Shown here: positions 57,964 through 64,000 of the stretch, one piece after another | How positions within the stretch are numbered: the first letter of the stretch is position 1 | Layout: each line of letters begins with the position of its first letter | Translations under genes and position numbers: made by a program | Notes under the pieces: generated by a model | Told to the model about the DNA's origin: nothing | The model's database searches: none | Seen by the model: only the letters and a program-made list of their open reading frames with translations | Assembly (NCBI GenBank): GCA_030765055.1 | Contig: JAUKNK010000326.1 | Location: forward strand, 616,501 to 680,500 | DNA: 64,000 bases | DNA from: Mantis religiosa | Lineage: Eukaryota > Arthropoda > Insecta > Mantodea > Mantidae | Direction: 5' to 3'

Positions 57964-59109
57964 ATGAGTATCGACAGGTTCGGATCCCGAAGAATCATAC
58001 CCTCTAGGGGTGTGTTCAATCGATATATCATAACTAGAGATGGATCGGGAAACTATCGATTCAAGGGAAAGCGGTTGTGCAATATTCACGACCCTGAAGA
58101 AGGTGGCGATGCATCGACTAAACGTTATGTGGATACGCATACGGCTGACGTCGAGAATCGAATGCAGATCTTCACCGAGCAGACCTCGTATCAGCGTATG
58201 GGCGAGTTTGAAGCTATGCTTAGGGATCACATACAAAAATCGCTCGACATCCAATACAACAATTTAATGGAGTACTTAAGTAAATATGCATTTAAACGTG
58301 ATTCCGAAAATAATGTCATTTTAGATGGTATAAGAATGAAAACGCTGTTGGACCCGCTTCACGAACACGATGTTCCTAATAAAAAATATGTAGATGATAG
58401 GATTCCAATTCACGACTCTAATGAAACTCTATCATTTCGAATGAAGAGATTGAAGGATTTAGCCGACCCGATAGATGATAGTGATGCAGTCACCATGAGT
58501 TATGTTAATCATTTCTTTATACAGAAACATAATGAATTGCAAACGGGTTTAACTGAGACTATAACAAACATTGCCGATACTATTACATGGAAACAGAATG
58601 AATTACAAAGTCAGTTAACTAGAACAATCACCTCCGCTAGCGAGACTATTACTACAGCTGTAGAAAAAGAAGTGAAAGAACTAACCGCACGACAAACGGA
58701 ACTTGATAATAAACTAATCACTATAAATAATGATATTCATACTATGAAAACACGAATGAGAAATGTTTTAAACACTATGTTACAACAATTGAAAGCACAA
58801 CTCATAATTTCATTGCAAACACGTCCGTTTCGAGGTCCCTCTTTAAGGTATACGTTAACATCGGGACTCGAATACTATAAAGTTCCTGGAAATGGAAGTG
58901 TACTCTCGTGTTCCATCGTATCATCGGTACATCCGCATGCTGTAAATGATACATTGTTTGCAATAAACGGAAGATTAGTTGAAAGATATCCTGTAAGAGT
59001 TGAAACTGGCGATATTCTATCGTTTACAGCGCCAGTCGGACGTGCTAAAGATGGTCATATATTAAGTATAGAACTGATAGTTTCATATAAATTAGCAGTA
59101 GCTGATTAA
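57964..59109 (+). CDS. Putative fibre/spike protein with phage-tail-fibre-like repeats
   Basis: An intact 381-residue frame. Three repeats of the style DP...(G/D)DAxxKxYVD occur at residues 37-57 (NIHDPEEGGDASTKRYVD), 123-145 (LLDPLHEHDVPNKKYVDD) and 158-183 (DLADPIDDSDAVTMSYVN). This pattern is well known from phage tail fibres, where it repeats along a trimeric stalk. Residues 185-285 are heptad-rich coiled coil (TETITNIADTITWKQNELQS), and residues 290-381 look beta-rich with glycines and no Cys cluster, a possible head. I infer a trimeric fibre bound to the penton and used for host attachment. No enzyme motif is seen, and a structural core role is the alternative. Confidence 0.5.
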   Translation: MSIDRFGSRRIIPSRGVFNRYIITRDGSGNYRFKGKRLCNIHDPEEGGDASTKRYVDTHTADVENRMQIFTEQTSYQRMGEFEAMLRDHIQKSLDIQYNNLMEYLSKYAFKRDSENNVILDGIRMKTLLDPLHEHDVPNKKYVDDRIPIHDSNETLSFRMKRLKDLADPIDDSDAVTMSYVNHFFIQKHNELQTGLTETITNIADTITWKQNELQSQLTRTITSASETITTAVEKEVKELTARQTELDNKLITINNDIHTMKTRMRNVLNTMLQQLKAQLIISLQTRPFRGPSLRYTLTSGLEYYKVPGNGSVLSCSIVSSVHPHAVNDTLFAINGRLVERYPVRVETGDILSFTAPVGRAKDGHILSIELIVSYKLAVAD

Positions 59110-59127
59110 TTATACATTCATTTCGAT

Positions 59128-59835
59128 ATGGATGCTGAAGCTATAAGACTTAAGGAATCCATTGCCCGTCACAGTAGGGCAATAAGAGAAAAGCTACGTA
59201 ATCTCAAAGGAATGAAATTAGAAACGCAACGAGTCATGTCTGAAGTTCTTCAACCTGTAACCGAACCATTGAAAGTAATAGCGAAAGCACACCAAGACAA
59301 CAACGACGACGACGACGACGACGAAACTACAGATGATGCTAACGGATCTGATCTCGTGTCAAAGTATCTACACAAGATTCGAACTGCCAGTTCGAGTGAC
59401 ATGGACAATACTTACGGCATACGTTACGAGGATAATGAGTATAAATTGGGTAACAAGACAGTTGTGTTTAAATCTGATGGTGTTCAGATAGGAACAGAAA
59501 CGTATGAACCCACAGCAGGCTTATATGAATTATTATTTAAACGTTTACCTCGCAAGACATCGTACACAGATGATGATTTAGACGTGTATTCGCAAATCTT
59601 ACAAAATACTCAAGTTTACAGACACTGTTATTCAAGAGATGGACGTTTAAGAGCAAATCGAGGGTTCAAGTATCGTCATATCATTCGTGACCTTGTTAGT
59701 AATCGAACTGGATTTGGTTTACGTTGGAAAGAACATGTACCGCAGAGAAAATTAGATTACATCTACTGGAACGATCCGAATGAAATAATAAACAGATTAA
59801 GATTATTAGTTGCGTCGAGGGATGCAGGTAATTGA
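59128..59835 (+). CDS. DUF8207-like protein of Polintons, function unknown
   Basis: An intact 235-residue frame starting 18 bp after the fibre-like gene. The N-terminal 60 residues are charged and helical, followed by an aspartate tract (NNDDDDDDETTDD) at about 58-70. The C-terminal half (TYGIRYEDNEYKLGNKTVVF, GTETYEPTAGLYELLFKRLP, DDDLDVYSQILQNT) has the layout of the DUF8207 family that is common in insect genomes, mostly next to Polinton genes. The function is not known. The acidic tract could make contacts with basic core proteins or with the integrase encoded next. Confidence 0.7.
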   Translation: MDAEAIRLKESIARHSRAIREKLRNLKGMKLETQRVMSEVLQPVTEPLKVIAKAHQDNNDDDDDDETTDDANGSDLVSKYLHKIRTASSSDMDNTYGIRYEDNEYKLGNKTVVFKSDGVQIGTETYEPTAGLYELLFKRLPRKTSYTDDDLDVYSQILQNTQVYRHCYSRDGRLRANRGFKYRHIIRDLVSNRTGFGLRWKEHVPQRKLDYIYWNDPNEIINRLRLLVASRDAGN

Positions 59836-59893
59836 ATCACTCACCCGAGATAGAAGAAATTATTACAGAACTTAAAACATCAAAAATTATAGC

Positions 59894-60810
59894 ATGATAA
59901 AACGTCGCATTGCAACCGAGTTACATGCACCAGCTAGAAGACGATTTTTACGTCGTAAGATCATAAGCAAAGGAATGAACGATTTAGTACAAATAGATCT
60001 TATGGACATGTCTAATTATGCAAGAGACAATAGGAATTATAAGTATATTCTTCTTGCATGCAATTTTTATTCCAAGATGGCTTATGCACGACCATTACGT
60101 GATAAAAGTGGTATTAACGTTTCGACTGCTATGGAGGAGATATTGAATGAAATGGAATCGTTTCCGAAGAATGTTCAATCTGATAAAGGAAGGGAGTTTT
60201 ACAATAAACATTTCCGCGAACTAATGACTCGTAATAATATTAATCATTACAGTACATTCACTCACGTTAAGGCTGCAGCAGTGGAACGTTTAATAAGAAC
60301 GATCAAACTGATTTTGCATAAGGAATTTATTGTTCAAGGCTCATATCAATGGATAAACATACTACCTAGAATTATTCATACATACAATAATACTTACCAT
60401 CGAACGATTCGTATGAAGCCTGTAGAAGTTCGTGATAATTCTCTCCTGCTCAGCGTCTACAAATATGATAGAAGTCTGCGTGAGAAGCGAAGATCTAGGC
60501 TTCATCGTGTTGGTGACTACGTGAGGATTTCTAAGCATAAATGTGTTATGGAGAAGGTTATCTACCAAATTGTAGTGCTGAAGTCTTTAGGATACGTACA
60601 GTGCAAAGGACACATCCATTGACCTATCTCATCGAGGATCTGGAGGGTAAACTGATTGAAGGAGCATTCTACGGTTATGAATTACAGAAAACTCAATATC
60701 CAGACACGTATTTAGTTGAAAGGATCATCAGACGTCGTGGTGATAGGATTCTGGTGAAATGGTTTGGATTTCCTACCCGTGAATGGATTAATGAGGTGGA
60801 CATTGTATAA
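59894..60810 (+). pseudogene. INT: Retroviral-type integrase with C-terminal chromodomain, frameshifted
   Basis: The first frame (59,894-60,622) holds the catalytic core with Asp35 (QIDLMDM), Asp97 (VQSDKGREFYN) and Glu131 (AAVERLIRT), and the usual Polinton start (HAPARRRF, RRKIISKGMNDL). Close to 60,548-60,562 homology leaves this frame and continues in another (60,541-60,810, from GYLPNCSAEVF to the end). That frame ends in a chromodomain-like segment (YLVERIIRRRGDRILVKWFG). So one small indel separates the core from its C-terminal part. The core alone, followed by out-of-frame residues, is predicted for this copy. The enzyme joins the element's ends to host DNA. I see no HHCC zinc domain. 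AATAAA at 60,810-60,815 and 60,829-60,834 follows the stop. Confidence 0.93.
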
Positions 60811-61654
60811 ATAAAAAACACACAACTTAATAAAGAAATATAATTTTAATGATATATTGTGTTTTATTTTTTTGTTCACATTGATTCCTGACATCTTCTG
60901 TAACTGCTAGTTCACATCTCCTTAACTTAAACATGATAATAACATTTTTATACTTTTTAAAAAAAAATCATACATGATTATAGTTGAATTAACATTTAAT
61001 TGTAGAGATTTTAACATAACGTACATGCTAGTTCACATTGAGTATATATAAATTCACCTACCCTTAACGTAAACATGATAATTACAATTTGAAGTAATTA
61101 GTAATATACGATAAACAAATATCATACATGATTATAGCTGAAATAAGAGCCTTTGTACATGCTAGTTCACATTGATATATATAAATCTCCCCTCACCCCT
61201 TAACGGAGACATTATAATAACATTTTGATATAATTAGTAAATATATTTTAATAAAAAATCATACATGATTATAGTTGAATTAACATATCATTGATTTCTG
61301 CTATCTAACATTTCAAAACGACATGAATAGGAAAAAATATTCCTTCACCCCTAACATAAACATAAAAAAGCAACACGTTATCTTTCAAATGAAGTAAATA
61401 TGTTATTATCATGTAATTAGTAACACACTTTACAATTATACTTGAAACTCAATTATTTCGTTTTTTTGAAATACAGTAATATGTTATTATCATTACCTAG
61501 TAATACCTTTTAACTCAGTTGTAACACACTTTACAATTATACTTGAAACTCAATTATTTTATTTTTTGAAATACAGTAATATGTTATTATCGTGGCCTAG
61601 TAATACCTTTTAACTCAGTTGAATCTATGCTTTATTGAGAAAAGAAAAAGAAAT
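60811..61654. repeat. Repeat-rich spacer between integrase and polymerase genes
   Basis: Three imperfect units start at 60,905, 61,026 and 61,160; each has TGCTAGTTCACAT and, later, TCATACATGATTATAG. Two further units of about 100 bp lie at about 61,421-61,640 with TAACACACTTTACAATTATA and AATATGTTATTATC. The convergent genes end at both sides, and AATAAA on the minus strand at 61,631-61,636 serves the polymerase gene. No frame is supported. Confidence 0.8.
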
Positions 61655-64000
61655 TTACACTTGACAATTTTCTATAGCATAATGTCCCCATGCTAATGTT
61701 GAAAATGAATTATTGGGAATGTATCGTTTTGTATCGATACCACTTAAAGCTATCTTATTAGATTCAATGGTATGAACATCATGTTTATAACTTCGGAAAC
61801 ATGTCTGCATGCTTCGATGTATAGTGTCAGGATGTGTAATACATGAGAGATATTGTTCAAAGGTTATGAATCTCATCGAATCTTTTGTTACACATTTTGA
61901 TTTTTTAATCACTTCAGTATCATATCGATAACTATATAATTTCGATTTCAGCCCTACATATTCAGTCATCACTCTACCGGCTAGCTCATCCTTGAATAAT
62001 CCTGAAATTTTCTTATTTGCTAACGGAATACCATACACATTATCCATTGGATAATTAGATGTATCGAATAAATGTATATTGGTTTTAATAAATTCATATA
62101 TATCGCAGCTAGATTCAAAGAGAAAAGCATCCGTGTCCGTATAGATTAAAGTTACATCTTTCAATTTTTTCTTCATAATTTCATAATAAAAATCATACAT
62201 TTTATGTTTGGATAGATCCAGGATTGCTTGTCCTATGTATATTGGCTTATTCATCAATATTTCATCTCTGACCAATTCTATACCTTTTAAATTTTCATCA
62301 AAAATCACATACCTTATACATGTCTGTCGAGCTAACAATTTACGCGCTCGTTTCCAGCTGGTAGCTAAATGAAATGAATTATAACGTTTTACATTCTCTA
62401 TAAATTTTCCATAAACACAATTATTCATTAACTTCCATAGATTTTGACCAAATTTCGTCTTATCTTCAATACGTTTACGAGCGTTGAGTTCAATGTAAGG
62501 ATTTATCCAGTTAGATTGTTTATAACCTATTACTCTATGTATACGCGATGGAATCAAACCAAGTTTAACACATTGTTGAAAATTGAGATAATGTAATACG
62601 TATTTATTTTTATCATTCAATGTTGTTAGCAATTTTGTATACTTATCACCTGGCGCGATCTCATTCAAAGGGCATAATGGCAAATCATTTTGTATATCAT
62701 GAAGTTCCTGTGGATATTTAAAGTCTACTTCCAACACATATCCCACGTCAGAATCACTTGTAATAGACATAAAATCTATTGATTTAATTTCAGCATCAGT
62801 TAGCCACCTTATATCAGTGTATGGTAAGCTATTATTTTCCATTGTATATCCATATAAAGAATTGCAGTCAACGTACATTAAATAATTAGTTGGTTGAGTG
62901 TTATCATAGCTAGTCATGTATCTGTTATTCGCCTTTGCATACCGTTTGGACACAGTGCAAATTCCACCTCGTATTCCTTTTTCGAAGAAATCTAGCATAG
63001 TCTTATCTGTTAATAATGAAATCTGTACACTAGTCGTTCTTAACATTGCATCATAGGCTAACCCGGGAAGTGTGTAATACTGACACGGGTCGAGTCCGTA
63101 CAAACCGATACTTAATTCACGGAAGCGTTCAAACACGTCCGTTAGTATTAATGTATCGCACTTAAGATATATATTTAAATATTCACCCAGATTTTTAACA
63201 TTGAATTCATTCCATACCGTTCTAGCATGACTATAATCCTCATCGCTTACATGATCAAACTGATGTTTGGATGGTAGACTATTCTCGTATAATTTTTCTA
63301 TAGAATCCACATACGTGTACGGGAAGACACCTTTGCGTTTCATCAGTTGTCTATGCAAAGGATTCGTGTACATATTATTGGTGTAATGAAAATCATCTGA
63401 TTCTAACATATCCGAAAGGTTACTAAGTTTTGAATCCAAAAAACGATAGCTATCCAGAAATCTTAGATATATACTCATTCCATTCGAATTTGTATATCTT
63501 TTGCTAAAGGATAAGTAATTTTCAGAAGTTTGTGCAATACAGTTGATAGGTTCCGTATCGTAACCTAGTTTCTTTACTATGAAATGAGCATCGTATTTTG
63601 ACAAGCAATGAAAGAATATTGGTATGAATCCTGGCATTTTCCTATTTAAATTGCAGTGCTTATGAGCTGGGCCAACGTAACTTCCAGTCAAATGACAATG
63701 ATCACGAACCTTTATGCACGAGTTAAGAAATTCACGTTTGCATATGTGACATCGTGTTGCATTTTGGTATTCTAGCTCATCCACATCTCTCATACTTATT
63801 TCAATTTTATTAGCATATATATTAATGACCTGATTTGCAATTGACGTTAATTCTTTAAGAAAATTTTCAATTGCATATGGACCTTCAAATGATTTGAAAC
63901 GTGTTAAATTTTTATCATAACTACAGACCAAATGTAATGCAATTGCATACGCTTCATGTTTATGAATGGTACGTGTCCAACTTTTACTGGATACATCTTG
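61655..64000 (-). CDS. POLB: Protein-primed family B DNA polymerase, 5' part outside window
   Basis: The minus-strand frame ends at TAA (61,655-61,657) and stays open through the right edge, so about 781 C-terminal codons are seen. From the right edge: a Cys/His module (CHICKREF, RDHCHLTG, HKHCNLN) like endonuclease VII/HNH zinc sites; an exonuclease part (SKYDAHFIVKKLG, YLKCDTLILTD); then polymerase motifs A (YVDCNSLYGYTM), B (KLMNNCVYGKF) and C (IYTDTDAF), and a KSKLYSY element. The first exonuclease motif and the N-terminal terminal-protein-like region lie beyond the window. The polymerase copies the linear genome from a protein primer. The visible part has no break. Codon use is AT-rich like that of its neighbours. 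Confidence 0.97.
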   Translation of the reverse strand, partial: QDVSSKSWTRTIHKHEAYAIALHLVCSYDKNLTRFKSFEGPYAIENFLKELTSIANQVINIYANKIEISMRDVDELEYQNATRCHICKREFLNSCIKVRDHCHLTGSYVGPAHKHCNLNRKMPGFIPIFFHCLSKYDAHFIVKKLGYDTEPINCIAQTSENYLSFSKRYTNSNGMSIYLRFLDSYRFLDSKLSNLSDMLESDDFHYTNNMYTNPLHRQLMKRKGVFPYTYVDSIEKLYENSLPSKHQFDHVSDEDYSHARTVWNEFNVKNLGEYLNIYLKCDTLILTDVFERFRELSIGLYGLDPCQYYTLPGLAYDAMLRTTSVQISLLTDKTMLDFFEKGIRGGICTVSKRYAKANNRYMTSYDNTQPTNYLMYVDCNSLYGYTMENNSLPYTDIRWLTDAEIKSIDFMSITSDSDVGYVLEVDFKYPQELHDIQNDLPLCPLNEIAPGDKYTKLLTTLNDKNKYVLHYLNFQQCVKLGLIPSRIHRVIGYKQSNWINPYIELNARKRIEDKTKFGQNLWKLMNNCVYGKFIENVKRYNSFHLATSWKRARKLLARQTCIRYVIFDENLKGIELVRDEILMNKPIYIGQAILDLSKHKMYDFYYEIMKKKLKDVTLIYTDTDAFLFESSCDIYEFIKTNIHLFDTSNYPMDNVYGIPLANKKISGLFKDELAGRVMTEYVGLKSKLYSYRYDTEVIKKSKCVTKDSMRFITFEQYLSCITHPDTIHRSMQTCFRSYKHDVHTIESNKIALSGIDTKRYIPNNSFSTLAWGHYAIENCQV

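Larger units (their letters stand above)
51902..64000. mobile_element. Maverick/Polinton (adintovirus-like) element, right end outside window
   Basis: Family I DNA polymerase B, a retroviral-type integrase, an FtsK/HerA-type packaging ATPase, an adenain-like protease, capsid and penton-like proteins and a phospholipase A2 protein occur together, which defines the group. The left edge is placed at about 51,902. There the match to the module J copies stops, and the sequence starts AGTAGTATAC, in line with the AG start usual for Polintons. The preceding TACCCC (51,896-51,901) would be the 6-bp target duplication. Gene order is plus (two genes), minus (four), plus (four), minus (polymerase). The capsid and integrase frames are broken, so it is a decaying copy. 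Confidence 0.93.

Overview
This window is eukaryotic, AT-rich and mobile-element-dominated. The retroelement types, the two short GT-AG introns and the Maverick/Polinton gene set point to an arthropod, most likely an insect; the order cannot be fixed from the sequence. I found no cellular host gene.

Region 1 (1-51.9 kb) is a mosaic of non-coding repeat modules that recur several times in the same order. It looks like a degenerate array of multi-kilobase units broken up by insertions. The insertions are: two copies of one Jockey/I-type LINE family (2.4-3.5 kb and 11.0-12.7 kb); tRNA-like elements in head-to-head pairs (7.0 kb and 27.3-28.2 kb); a gag relic of a Ty3/Gypsy element (14.0-14.6 kb); a very young, internally deleted Gypsy-type element with almost identical 567-bp LTRs and a 4-bp target-site duplication (22.0-24.3 kb); a broken gene of a repetitive animal family (29.2-30.1 kb); a LINE reverse-transcriptase relic (33.2-33.7 kb); a second Gypsy-type element with a complete gag, part of a protease and two LTRs that are not alike in their second half (36.25-40.55 kb); a poly(A)-tailed retroposon that begins with a perfect 41-bp hairpin (44.4-44.8 kb); and a retroelement-like segment between 225-bp direct repeats (45.5-48.0 kb). 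Other copies of the repeat modules act as empty-site references, so several insertion boundaries can be fixed to the base.

Region 2 (about 51.9 kb to the right edge) is most of a Maverick/Polinton, an adintovirus-like integrated DNA element. It carries a three-exon gene and an unknown gene (+), then a minus-strand virion block (major capsid protein, penton-like protein, adenain-like protease, phospholipase A2/basic protein). From a divergent promoter region a plus-strand block follows (packaging ATPase, fibre-like protein, DUF8207-like protein, integrase). A repeat-rich spacer separates this from a minus-strand protein-primed DNA polymerase B that runs off the right edge. The left block would build the particle, the ATPase would package the genome, the polymerase would copy it and the integrase would insert it. 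The copy is no longer intact: the capsid gene has an in-frame stop, the integrase has a frameshift, and the protease frame lacks an obvious ATG for its conserved N-terminus. The right terminus lies outside the window, so terminal inverted repeats could not be tested.
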